The position numbers were made by a program, and so were the translations under genes. Below the pieces are notes generated by a model that saw nothing but the letters and a program-made list of their open reading frames with translations, was not told the DNA's origin and made no database searches. Below, piece by piece: positions 1 to 8,251 of a DNA stretch of 64,000 nucleotides (position 1 is its first letter; each line of letters starts with the position of its first letter). Source of the stretch: Streptomyces sp. NBC_00193 (GTDB taxonomy: Bacteria > Actinomycetota > Actinomycetes > Streptomycetales > Streptomycetaceae); contig NZ_JAPEMM010000001.1 in NCBI RefSeq assembly GCF_026342735.1, positions 3,782,001-3,846,000 of the forward strand, written 5' to 3'.

Positions 1-376
1 AGCGACCGCGCACCGGCCTGGCACGCATCACCGGGCCGGACCCTGTCCAGAGTGTCAAAGTTACCCCCCCTCTTTTGTACACATACAGCTCATGACGAGC
101 CGGGGGTGGAGCGAGATAGCCTGGTACCCGTGATCAGCGCGATAGTTCTCGGAGGCACCGAAGCCTCCGCCCGGCGCCCGGCGCACCACCGTGCCCGGGC
201 CCTCGCTGATCCCCGCCCCCGGAACATCCTGCCGATCATGGCCGATTTCCTCCCGGTGGGCTCTCTCGACGGCATAGCGTCGATCCCGAACGGACACCGA
301 AACCCCGCCTCGCGGTGCTATGCCATTCCTTCCTTCACCTACGTCACGCAATGGCGCGCGACAGGAGCCAGAGGAC
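1..376. other. Intergenic region upstream of the glutamate dehydrogenase gene
   Basis: I see no convincing gene here. Open frames on both strands lack ribosome binding sites and recognisable protein features. The region presumably holds the promoter and leader of the downstream dehydrogenase. An AT-richer patch around positions 78-95, next to a run of cytosines, is the most promoter-like part, but no clear -35/-10 pair can be assigned. Confidence 0.4.
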
Positions 377-3300
377 ATGCAGACCAAGCTGGACGAAGCA
401 AAGGCCGAGCTGCTCGCGCGGGCGGCACGGGTAGCTGAGAACAGCCCGGCCGGGGGGCTACTTCCGACTGGGTCCGAGCAGGGGGAGCGTCCCGACCGGG
501 ACACGACTCTCGCCTACCTCCAGCGCTACTACCTGCACACCGCCCCGGAGGACCTGCTCGACCGGGACCCGGTCGACGTGTTCGGGGCGGCGCTCTCGCA
601 CTACCGGCTCGCGGAGAACCGTCCGCAGGGCACCGCGAACGTGCGGGTGCACACGCCCACGGTGGAGGAGAACGGCTGGACCTCCAGCCACTCCGTCGTC
701 GAGGTGGTCACCGACGACATGCCGTTCCTCGTGGACTCCGTGACGAACGAGCTGTCCCGCCACGGGCGCGGCATCCACGTCGTGATCCACCCGCAGGTCG
801 TCGTCCGCCGCGACGTCACCGGCAAGCTCATCGAGATCCTCGGCCCCGACTGCGACGCGCACGGTCCCCGCACCGCGCGCCCCCACGACTCCCTCGTCGA
901 GTCCTGGATCCACGTCGAGATCGACCGCGAGACCGACAAGGCCGACCTCAAGCAGATCACCGCCGATCTGCAGCGCGTCCTGTCCGACGTGCGCGAGTCC
1001 GTCGAGGACTGGGAGAAGATGCGCGACGCGGCGCTGCGCATCGCCCAGGAGCTCCCCGAGGAGCCGACCGCCCCGGACCTGCGCGAGTACGAGCTCGAAG
1101 AGGCCCGCGAGCTGCTGCGCTGGCTCGCCGACGACCACTTCACCTTCCTCGGCTACCGCGAGTACAACCTCGTCGACGGCGACGCCCTGGCCGCCGTGCC
1201 CGGCACCGGCCTCGGCATCCTGCGCTCCGACCCGCACCACAGCGGCAAGGACGACGGGCACCCCGTCTCGCCGTCCTTCAACCGGCTGCCGGCCGACGCC
1301 CGCGCCAAGGCCCGCGAGCACCGCCTGCTGGTGCTGACCAAGGCCAACAGCCGCTCCACCGTGCACCGCCCCTCGTACCTCGACTACGTCGGCGTCAAGA
1401 AGTTCGACGCCGAGGGCAACGTCGTCGGCGAGCGCCGCTTCCTCGGCCTGTTCTCCTCCGCCGCGTACACCGAGTCGGTGCGCCGGGTCCCGGTCATCCG
1501 CCGCAAGGTCGCCGAGGTCCTCGAAGTCGCCGGCTTCGCCCCGTCCAGCCACGACGGCCGCGACCTGCTCCAGATCCTGGAGACCTACCCGCGCGACGAG
1601 CTGTTCCAGACCCCGGTCGACCAGCTCCAGGCCATCGCCACCTCCGTCCTGTACCTCCAGGAGCGCCGCCGGCTGCGGCTGTACCTGCGCCAGGACGAGT
1701 ACGGGCGCTACTACTCCGCGCTCGTCTACCTGCCGCGCGACCGGTTCACCACCGGCGTCCGGCTGCGCCTGATGGACATCCTGAAGGAGGAGCTCGGCGG
1801 CATCAGCGTCGACTTCACCGCCTGGAACACCGAGTCGATCCTCTCCCGCATCCACTTCGTCGTCCGCGTCCCGCAGGGCACCGAGCTGCCCGTGCTGACC
1901 GACGCCGACGTCGAGCGCCTGGAGGGCCGCCTGGTCGAGGCCGCCCGCTCCTGGGCCGACGGCTTCGCCGAGGCGCTCGTGGCCGAACTGGGCGAGGAGC
2001 GCGCCGCCGAGCTGCTGCGCAAGTACGGGAACTCCTTCCCCGAGGGCTACAAGGCCGACCACTCGCCGCGCTCGGCCGTGGCGGACCTGTGCCACCTGGA
2101 GCGGCTGTCCGCGAGCGACCGCGAGTTCGCGCTGTCGCTGTACGAGCCGGTCGGCGCGGGTCCCGGCGAACGCCGGTTCAAGATCTACCGCACGGGCGAG
2201 CAGGTCTCGCTCTCCGCGGTCCTGCCGGTCCTGCAGCGCCTGGGCGTCGAGGTCACCGACGAGCGGCCGTACGAGCTGCGCTGCACCGACCGCACCAACG
2301 CGTGGATCTACGACTTCGGTCTGCGGATGCCCCTCGCCAGCGGCAACGGCGACTCCGCAGGGACCGCCAACTACCTCGGCGACGACGCGCGCGAGCGGTT
2401 CCAGGACGCCTTCTCGGCGGTCTGGCAGGGCGACGCCGAGAACGACAACTTCAACACCCTGGTGCTGGGCGCCGGACTGACCTGGCGCCAGGCCGTGGTC
2501 CTGCGCGCGTACGCCAAGTACCTGCGCCAGGCCGGTGCCACCTTCAGCCAGGACTACATGGAGGACACCCTCCGCAACAACGTCCACACCACCCGGCTGC
2601 TGGTCTCCCTCTTCGAGGCCCGGATGTCGCCGGGCCGCCAGTCCGCGGGCACCGAGCTCGTCGACGCGATGCTGGAGGAGCTGGACGGGGCCCTGGACCA
2701 GGTCGCCTCGCTGGACGAGGACCGGATCCTGCGGTCCTTCCTCACCCTCATCAAGGCGACGCTGCGCACCAACTTCTTCCAGCTCAACGCCGCGGGCGAG
2801 CAGCACTCCTACGTGTCGATGAAGTTCGACCCGCAGGCCATCCCCGACCTGCCGGCGCCGCGTCCGGCCTTCGAGATCTGGGTCTACTCCCCGCGCGTCG
2901 AGGGCGTCCACCTGCGCTTCGGCAAGGTCGCCCGCGGTGGCCTGCGCTGGTCCGACCGCCGCGAGGACTTCCGTACGGAGATCCTCGGCCTGGTCAAGGC
3001 GCAGATGGTCAAGAACACCGTCATCGTGCCCGTGGGCGCCAAGGGCGGCTTCGTCGCCAAGAACCTCCCCGACCCGTCGGTGGACCGGGACGCCTGGCTC
3101 GCCGAGGGCATCGCCTCGTACAAGATCTTCATCTCGGCGCTGCTCGACATCACCGACAACATGGTCGGCGGCGAGGTCGTGCGGCCCAAGGGCGTGGTCC
3201 GCCACGACGAGGACGACACCTACCTCGTCGTCGCCGCGGACAAGGGCACCGCGACCTTCTCCGACATCGCCAACGGGGTCGCGGAGTCCTACGGGTTCTG

Positions 3301-5359
3301 GCTGGGCGACGCCTTCGCCTCCGGCGGCTCGGCCGGCTACGACCACAAGGGCATGGGCATCACCGCCCGCGGCGCCTGGGAGTCCGTCAAGCGGCACTTC
3401 CGCGAGCTCGGGCACGACACCCAGACGCAGGACTTCACGGTCGTCGGCGTCGGCGACATGTCCGGCGACGTCTTCGGCAACGGCATGCTGCTCTCCGAGC
3501 ACATCCGCCTGGTGGCGGCCTTCGACCACCGGCACATCTTCATCGACCCGAACCCGGACGCGGCGACCTCCTACGCCGAGCGGCGGCGCCTGTTCGACCT
3601 GCCGCGCTCCTCGTGGGCGGACTACGACAGCTCCCTGCTGTCGGCCGGCGGCGGCATCCACCCGCGCAGCGCGAAGGCCATCCCGGTCAACGCGCAGGTC
3701 CGCGAAGCCCTCGGCATCGAGGCCGGCGTCACCAAGATGACCCCGGCCGACCTGATGAAGGCGATCCTGCAGTCCCCGGTGGACCTGCTGTGGAACGGCG
3801 GCATCGGTACGTACGTCAAGGCGACGGCCGAGACGCACGCGGACGTCGGCGACAAGGCCAACGACCCCATCCGCGTCAACGGCTCCGACGTGCGGGCCAA
3901 GGTCATCGGCGAGGGCGGCAACCTGGGCCTGACCCAGCTCGGCCGCATCGAGTTCGCGCACATCGGCGCCGGCGGCGAGGGCGGCAAGGTCAACACCGAC
4001 GCCATCGACAACAGCGCGGGCGTGGACACCTCCGACCACGAGGTGAACATCAAGATCCTGCTGAACTCGGTGGTCGCCGACGGGGACCTGACCGTCAAGC
4101 AGCGCAACAAGTTCCTCGCCGAGATGACCGACGAGGTCGGCCGTCTGGTGCTGCGCAACAACTACGCCCAGAACGTGGCGCTGGCCAACGGCGCCGCCCA
4201 GGCCCCCAGCCTGCTCCACGCCCAGCAGCGCTTCATGCGCCGCCTGGGCCGTGACGGCCTGCTGGACCGCGCTCTGGAGTTCCTGCCCAACGACCGGCAG
4301 ATCCGCGAGCTGCTCAACAACGGCCGGGGCCTGACCCAGCCGGAGCTGGCCGTCCTGTTCGCCTACACCAAGATCACGGTGGCGGACGAGCTCATCCACA
4401 CCGAGCTCCCGGACGACCCGTACCTCGACCGCCTGCTGCACGCCTACTTCCCGGGCGCGCTGCTCGCGAAGTTCCCCGAGCAGGTCGACGGGCACGCGCT
4501 GCGCCGCGAGATCATCACCACGGTGCTGGTCAACGACACCGTCAACAGCGGTGGTTCGACCTTCCTGCACCGCCTGCGCGAGGAGACCGGAGCCTCCCTG
4601 GAGGAGATCGTCCGGGCGCAGCTCGCGGCCCGCGAGATCTTCGGCCTGGCCGGCGTGTGGGACGCGGTCGAGGACCTCGACAACGAGGTCGCCGCCGACG
4701 TCCAGACCCGGATCCGGCTGCACTCGCGGCGCCTGGTCGAGCGCGGTACGCGCTGGCTGCTGAACAACCGGCCGCAGCCGCTCCAGATCACCGAGACCAT
4801 CGAGTTCTTCGCCGAGCGGGTGGAGCGGGTCTGGTCGGACCTGCCGAAGCTGGTGCGCGGCGCGGACCTGGAGTGGTACGAGGCGGTCATGGCCGAGCTG
4901 ATCGGCGAGGGCGTGCCGGAGGAGCTGGCGGCCAAGGTGGCCGGGTTCTCCTCGGCCTTCCCGACGCTGGACATCGTCGCGATCTCGGACCGTACGGGCG
5001 TCGAGCCGCTGGCGGTCGCCGAGGTGTACTACGACCTCGCCGACCGGCTGGACATCACCCAGCTGATGGACCGGATCATCGAGCTGCCGCGGGCCGACCG
5101 CTGGCAGTCGATGGCCCGCGCGTCCATCCGCGAGGACCTGTTCTCGGCGCACGCGGCGCTGACCGCGGACGTGCTGGCGGTCGGGAACGGGACCTCGACT
5201 CCCGAGGAGCGCTTCAAGGCGTGGGAGGAGAAGAACGCGGCGATCATCGGGCGTGCGCGGACGACTCTGGACGAGATCCAGGGGTCGGACGACTTCGACC
5301 TGGCGAACCTGTCCGTCGCCATGCGGACGATGCGGTCGCTGTTGAGGGCGCACGCGTAG
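377..5359 (+). CDS. gdhB: NAD-specific glutamate dehydrogenase, large (GDH-180) type
   Basis: A 1660-residue protein that oxidatively deaminates glutamate to 2-oxoglutarate with NAD, a catabolic cytoplasmic enzyme linking amino-acid breakdown to the TCA cycle. The length fits the 180-kDa class first described in Streptomyces clavuligerus. The N-terminal ~500 residues are the ACT-like regulatory part. The dehydrogenase core shows GGLRWSDR followed by VGAKGGFV (about residue 884, substrate lysine region) and GVGDMSGDVFGNG (about residue 1022, nucleotide-binding). The ATG at 377 was chosen because AGGAG lies at 363-367; an upstream in-frame ATG at 320 would add 19 residues without family support. 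The gene is monocistronic and ends at a strong hairpin. The family is certain; the symbol is by analogy. Confidence 0.95.
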   Translation: MQTKLDEAKAELLARAARVAENSPAGGLLPTGSEQGERPDRDTTLAYLQRYYLHTAPEDLLDRDPVDVFGAALSHYRLAENRPQGTANVRVHTPTVEENGWTSSHSVVEVVTDDMPFLVDSVTNELSRHGRGIHVVIHPQVVVRRDVTGKLIEILGPDCDAHGPRTARPHDSLVESWIHVEIDRETDKADLKQITADLQRVLSDVRESVEDWEKMRDAALRIAQELPEEPTAPDLREYELEEARELLRWLADDHFTFLGYREYNLVDGDALAAVPGTGLGILRSDPHHSGKDDGHPVSPSFNRLPADARAKAREHRLLVLTKANSRSTVHRPSYLDYVGVKKFDAEGNVVGERRFLGLFSSAAYTESVRRVPVIRRKVAEVLEVAGFAPSSHDGRDLLQILETYPRDELFQTPVDQLQAIATSVLYLQERRRLRLYLRQDEYGRYYSALVYLPRDRFTTGVRLRLMDILKEELGGISVDFTAWNTESILSRIHFVVRVPQGTELPVLTDADVERLEGRLVEAARSWADGFAEALVAELGEERAAELLRKYGNSFPEGYKADHSPRSAVADLCHLERLSASDREFALSLYEPVGAGPGERRFKIYRTGEQVSLSAVLPVLQRLGVEVTDERPYELRCTDRTNAWIYDFGLRMPLASGNGDSAGTANYLGDDARERFQDAFSAVWQGDAENDNFNTLVLGAGLTWRQAVVLRAYAKYLRQAGATFSQDYMEDTLRNNVHTTRLLVSLFEARMSPGRQSAGTELVDAMLEELDGALDQVASLDEDRILRSFLTLIKATLRTNFFQLNAAGEQHSYVSMKFDPQAIPDLPAPRPAFEIWVYSPRVEGVHLRFGKVARGGLRWSDRREDFRTEILGLVKAQMVKNTVIVPVGAKGGFVAKNLPDPSVDRDAWLAEGIASYKIFISALLDITDNMVGGEVVRPKGVVRHDEDDTYLVVAADKGTATFSDIANGVAESYGFWLGDAFASGGSAGYDHKGMGITARGAWESVKRHFRELGHDTQTQDFTVVGVGDMSGDVFGNGMLLSEHIRLVAAFDHRHIFIDPNPDAATSYAERRRLFDLPRSSWADYDSSLLSAGGGIHPRSAKAIPVNAQVREALGIEAGVTKMTPADLMKAILQSPVDLLWNGGIGTYVKATAETHADVGDKANDPIRVNGSDVRAKVIGEGGNLGLTQLGRIEFAHIGAGGEGGKVNTDAIDNSAGVDTSDHEVNIKILLNSVVADGDLTVKQRNKFLAEMTDEVGRLVLRNNYAQNVALANGAAQAPSLLHAQQRFMRRLGRDGLLDRALEFLPNDRQIRELLNNGRGLTQPELAVLFAYTKITVADELIHTELPDDPYLDRLLHAYFPGALLAKFPEQVDGHALRREIITTVLVNDTVNSGGSTFLHRLREETGASLEEIVRAQLAAREIFGLAGVWDAVEDLDNEVAADVQTRIRLHSRRLVERGTRWLLNNRPQPLQITETIEFFAERVERVWSDLPKLVRGADLEWYEAVMAELIGEGVPEELAAKVAGFSSAFPTLDIVAISDRTGVEPLAVAEVYYDLADRLDITQLMDRIIELPRADRWQSMARASIREDLFSAHAALTADVLAVGNGTSTPEERFKAWEEKNAAIIGRARTTLDEIQGSDDFDLANLSVAMRTMRSLLRAHA

Positions 5360-5378
5360 CCCTGCGGGGCTTGCGCGG

Positions 5379-5428
5379 GAACGGGCCGGGCCCGGGACCC
5401 TCTTGGGGGTTCCGGGCCCGGCCCGTTC
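5379..5428. terminator. Strong hairpin terminator after gdhB
   Basis: Arms at 5379-5400 and 5407-5428 form a 22-bp stem (one G-T pair) around a 6-nt loop. There is no U-tract, as is common in Streptomyces. It lies just past the gdhB stop and can also act on transcription arriving from the convergent ABC genes. Confidence 0.85.
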
Positions 5429-5454
5429 GTGGTCCGGTCCGTTGTGGGCGGGTG

Positions 5455-5568
5455 CGGGGCCGTTGCCGGGGGCCAGCCCCCGGACCCCCGCTCCTCAAAC
5501 GCCGGAGGGGCTGGATTTGGCCTGGCGGCGCTGGATTTGGCTGGGGCCGCTGGACCTGGCTGGGCCCG
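5455..5568. repeat. Copy A of a dispersed G+C-rich intergenic repeat
   Basis: It contains the block GTTGCCGGGGGCCAGCCCCC and then a CTCAAACGCCGG segment also present at 8113-8250, 22135-22400 and 61545-61610. The element continues into short repeats of CTGGATTTGGC. It sits between convergent genes (gdhB and the ABC ATPase). Confidence 0.6.
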
Positions 5569-6381
5569 TCAGCGGCTGTTCGTGAATTCCTCGTAGGCGT
5601 CGCAGACCTCTTCCGAGGGGCCGTCCATGCGCAGGACGCCCGATTCGAGCCAGATCGCGCGGTCGCAGGTCTCGCGGACCGTGCCGATGCCGTGGCTGAC
5701 GAGGAAGACGGTGCCGGCCCGTTCGCGGAGCTCCTCGATGCGGGCCTGGCTGCGGCGCTGGAAGGCTGCGTCGCCGGTGGCCAGGGCCTCGTCGATCATC
5801 AGGACGTCGTGGTCCTTGGCGGCGGCGATGGAGAAGCGCAGCCGGGCGCCCATGCCGGAGGAGTAGGTGCGCATGGGCAGGGAGATGAAGTCGCCCTTCT
5901 CGTTGATGCCGGAGAAGTCGACGATGCCCTGGTAGCGCTCGCGGATCTGTTGTCTGGTCATGCCCATCGCGAGGCCGCCGAGGACCACGTTGCGTTCGCC
6001 GGTCAGGTCGTTCATCAGGGCGGCGTTCACGCCGAGCAGCGACGGCTGGCCGTGCGAGAAGATCCGGCCGCGCGCGACCGGCTGGAGGCCGGCGATGGCG
6101 GACAGCAGCGTGGACTTGCCCGAGCCGTTGGTGCCGATCAGGCCGATGGCCTCGCCCTTGTACGCGGTGAAGCTGACGCCCTTGACGGCGTGCACCTCGC
6201 GGATGCCGGGGGCGGGCTTGCGGGAGAAGATCCGGCTCAGGGCCGCGGTGGCGCCGCCCTTGCGGCCGCCCGAGCCGTGCACCTTGTAGATCACGTGGAC
6301 CTCGTCGGCGATGACGGTCGGGATCCGGGTTTCGATGGCCGGTGCCGGTGCCGGTGCGGTGGGGGTTGCGGTGTCAGCCAC
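5569..6381 (-). CDS. ABC transporter ATP-binding protein, polysaccharide/teichoic-acid export type (TagH-like)
   Basis: A 270-residue ATPase. Walker A is GTNGSGKST, Walker B is VLMIDEALATGD, and a LVSHG-type H-loop follows. The DEALATGD form and the degenerate signature SSGMGARLRFSIA are typical of exporters of teichoic acid, O-antigen and capsule. About 50 residues precede the ABC core, with VIYKVHG at its start. The C-terminus is short, without the carbohydrate-binding extension of larger Wzt-type proteins. Its start overlaps the end of the permease gene by 8 bp, so the two are co-translated. The glycerophosphotransferase gene nearby suggests a polyol-phosphate or glycan cargo; this is inference. 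Confidence 0.9.
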   Translation of the reverse strand: MADTATPTAPAPAPAIETRIPTVIADEVHVIYKVHGSGGRKGGATAALSRIFSRKPAPGIREVHAVKGVSFTAYKGEAIGLIGTNGSGKSTLLSAIAGLQPVARGRIFSHGQPSLLGVNAALMNDLTGERNVVLGGLAMGMTRQQIRERYQGIVDFSGINEKGDFISLPMRTYSSGMGARLRFSIAAAKDHDVLMIDEALATGDAAFQRRSQARIEELRERAGTVFLVSHGIGTVRETCDRAIWLESGVLRMDGPSEEVCDAYEEFTNSR

Positions 6382-7312
6382 GGCCGTACTCCTCCTCTGC
6401 CTTCCAGAAGAAAACGAACCCGCCGACGCCGACGACCAGGGCCCAGCCCAGGGCGATCAGCCAGACGTGCGGGGGGAGCTGGCTCGCCGTGTAGGTGTCG
6501 ATGAGCGCGAAGCGCATCAGGTCGATGAAGACGGCGGCGGGGTTGAGCTTGAGGGCCATCGAGACCCAGTGCGGCAGGTGGTCCGTGCTGAGCATCTGGT
6601 CGATCGACCACATGACGCCCGAGGCGTACATCCAGGTCCGCAGGACGAAGGGCATCAGCTGGCTGACGTCCGGGCTCTTCGCCCCGATCCTCGCCATGAT
6701 CATGGCGCAGCCGGCGCAGAAGGCGGCCATGAGGAAGAGGGTGGGGAAGGCGAGCAGCCAGTTCGGGGTGGGGGTCTGGCCGAAGATCAGCAGCAGGATG
6801 ATCAGCGCGCCCATGGTGACCAGTAGCTGCTGGAAGAGCTGGACCACCGTGGACAGCGGCAGCGAGGCGCGCGGGAAGTGCAGGGCGCGCACCAGGCCGA
6901 GGTTGCCCTGGACGGAACGGGTGGCGGCGTTGATGCAGCTTCCGATGAAGTCCCAGACGAAGACGCCGGTGATCAGGAACGGCAGGTAGTTCGGCACGTT
7001 GTGGCTGGCGTGCATGACGATGCCGAAGATGAAGTAGTAGACGGCCGCGTTGAGCAGCGGCGTCACCAGGTGCCAGACCTGGCCGAGGCTCGCCTCGCTG
7101 TACTGGGCGTGCATCCGGGCGGTGGCGTACGCGGTCACGAAGTGGCGCCGGCCCCAGAGCTGCGCGACGTAGCGGGGGAGGGTGGGGCGGGCGCCGCTGA
7201 GGGTCAGGTCGTGGGCCGCCGCCAGTTCGGCGATGGGGTCCGGGGCCTTGTCCTTGGCGCTGCTCCTGGGCTTCGCCGGAGCGGGGGCCGGTGGCGCGGT
7301 GGTCACTGTCAC
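6374..7312 (-). CDS. ABC transporter permease, polysaccharide/teichoic-acid export type (TagG-like)
   Basis: A 312-residue membrane protein of the ABC-2 exporter family. A proline- and lysine-rich cytoplasmic N-terminus (about 60 residues) precedes six predicted membrane segments, beginning around VTPLLNAAVYYFIFGIVMH. The amphipathic interface stretch RDVAQLWGRRHF-like (here YVAQLWGRRHFVTAYA) before the first helix is characteristic of TagG/Wzm permeases. It lies immediately upstream of, and overlaps, its ATPase partner. It is divergent from a TetR gene 128 bp away, whose operator-like palindrome lies in the shared promoter region, so TetR control is plausible but unproven. Confidence 0.88.
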   Translation of the reverse strand: MTVTTAPPAPAPAKPRSSAKDKAPDPIAELAAAHDLTLSGARPTLPRYVAQLWGRRHFVTAYATARMHAQYSEASLGQVWHLVTPLLNAAVYYFIFGIVMHASHNVPNYLPFLITGVFVWDFIGSCINAATRSVQGNLGLVRALHFPRASLPLSTVVQLFQQLLVTMGALIILLLIFGQTPTPNWLLAFPTLFLMAAFCAGCAMIMARIGAKSPDVSQLMPFVLRTWMYASGVMWSIDQMLSTDHLPHWVSMALKLNPAAVFIDLMRFALIDTYTASQLPPHVWLIALGWALVVGVGGFVFFWKAEEEYGRG

Positions 7313-7361
7313 GGGGTTCGCTTTCGACGGGGTCGGGGCGTCGGCTGGCGATGGGACGGGT

Positions 7362-7378
7362 CCGTATCGTCGCTACGG
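7362..7378. promoter_or_regulatory. Candidate TetR operator in the divergent promoter region
   Basis: The sequence CCGTATCGTCGCTACGG is an inverted repeat (CCGTA, 7-nt centre, TACGG). Its left part, CCGTATCGTCG, recurs as a direct repeat at 7410-7420, just before the tetR start. The position between a TetR gene and the exporter operon is where such a regulator usually binds. The binding itself is inferred. Confidence 0.5.
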
Positions 7379-7429
7379 TGAGGGTAGGTCGTTCGACGTC
7401 GGAACGCAACCGTATCGTCGTCGCGGGTT

Positions 7430-7435
7430 ATGCTC
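7430..7435 (+). promoter_or_regulatory. Likely -10 box giving a leaderless tetR transcript
   Basis: TATGCT fits the TAnnnT -10 consensus and ends 6 nt before the ATG at 7441. Transcription would begin at or next to the start codon. No ribosome binding site precedes the ATG, which agrees with a leaderless mRNA. The second CCGTATCGTCG repeat lies directly upstream, so bound repressor would cover this promoter. Confidence 0.45.
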
Positions 7436-7440
7436 TGCTT

Positions 7441-8076
7441 ATGACGCCTGAGCCTGCTGCCGCCGCCACCCCTGCCCCCGCCACCCGTAGAGCCCCCGCC
7501 GGGGCCGCCGTTCTCCGTGAGGACGTGACCGAGGCGATCCGGGCGGCCGTGGTCGAGGAGCTCGCCACCGTGGGCTTCGCACGGATGTCGATCGAGGGCA
7601 TCGCGCGGCGGGCGGGCGTCGGGAAGACGGCCGTGTACCGCCGGTGGAAGTCGAAACTGCACCTGGTGCTGGACCTGGTGGGCGCCTTCGCCGTGGACGG
7701 CCTGCCGGTGCCGTCGACCGGGTCGCTCTACGGGGACGTACGGGCGCTGCTGGAGGTGATGTCACACGTGCTGCGGCATCCGGTGGCCTCGGCGGTGATC
7801 CCCGACCTGCTGGTCGAGGCGGCGCGGAATCCGGAGATCGCGGATGCGGTGCGGGGGGCTCTGCTGGAGGGGCAGCGGCGGATGGCGGAGGGGATCATCT
7901 CCGAGGCGGTGTCGCGCGGCGAGCTTCCCGTGGGGGTGGATGCGGGGAGGGCGCTCGATCTGGCGATCGGGCCGCTGTACTGGCGGCAGGTGGTCGTGCG
8001 GGATGCCGTCCCGGGGGGATATCTGGACGACCTCGCGCGGTCGGTGGTCGCCGGGCTGACGGCCGGCAGCGCCTGA
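7441..8076 (+). CDS. TetR/AcrR family transcriptional regulator
   Basis: 211 residues. The N-terminal helix-turn-helix is clear: TVGFARMSIEGIARRAGVGKTAVYRRWKSK (split as GFARMSIEGIA then RRAGVGKTAVYRRW, about residues 40-70). The remainder is a ligand-binding helical domain of the TetR_C type found with RAALLEGQ-like helices. ATG 7441 was chosen because the HTH begins about 35 residues later and a promoter-like TATGCT lies directly upstream; an upstream extension to 7291 would run through the exporter promoter. It is transcribed divergently from the TagGH-like exporter and is probably its local repressor and its own; the ligand is unknown. Confidence 0.9.
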   Translation: MTPEPAAAATPAPATRRAPAGAAVLREDVTEAIRAAVVEELATVGFARMSIEGIARRAGVGKTAVYRRWKSKLHLVLDLVGAFAVDGLPVPSTGSLYGDVRALLEVMSHVLRHPVASAVIPDLLVEAARNPEIADAVRGALLEGQRRMAEGIISEAVSRGELPVGVDAGRALDLAIGPLYWRQVVVRDAVPGGYLDDLARSVVAGLTAGSA

Positions 8077-8195
8077 CCCGTCCGGCGGGTCGGCCGAGGG
8101 GGTGCGGCCCTGCGGGGCGGAGTTCCCCTACCCGCCCTTCCACCGTTCCCCGGGCTGCGCCCGGACCCCCCTGGGGCTCCGCCCCGGACCCCGCG

Positions 8196-8246
8196 CCTCA
8201 AACGCCGGCGGGGCTGGAATTATCCAGCCCCGCCGGCGTTTTGAGG
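8196..8246. terminator. Bidirectional terminator (repeat copy B) between tetR and the glycosyltransferase gene
   Basis: Arms 8196-8217 and 8224-8246 form a stem of about 22 bp with one bulged T around loop AATTAT. The left arm starts CCTCAAACGCCGGCG. It is the core of dispersed repeat copy B (8113-8250), whose upstream half contains the conserved CCCTACCCGCCCTTCCACCG segment. The flanking genes converge on it. Confidence 0.8.
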
Positions 8247-8251
8247 CCCGG

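Noticed and set aside
2089..4254. 721-residue frame inside gdhB on the same strand
   Set aside because: Arg/Pro/Ala-rich out-of-frame shadow of the dehydrogenase.
458..5353. 1631-residue open frame on the minus strand opposite gdhB
   Set aside because: It is a shadow of the GC-biased third positions of gdhB; the translation is Val/Gly/Arg/Asp-rich without domains and no ribosome binding site is present.
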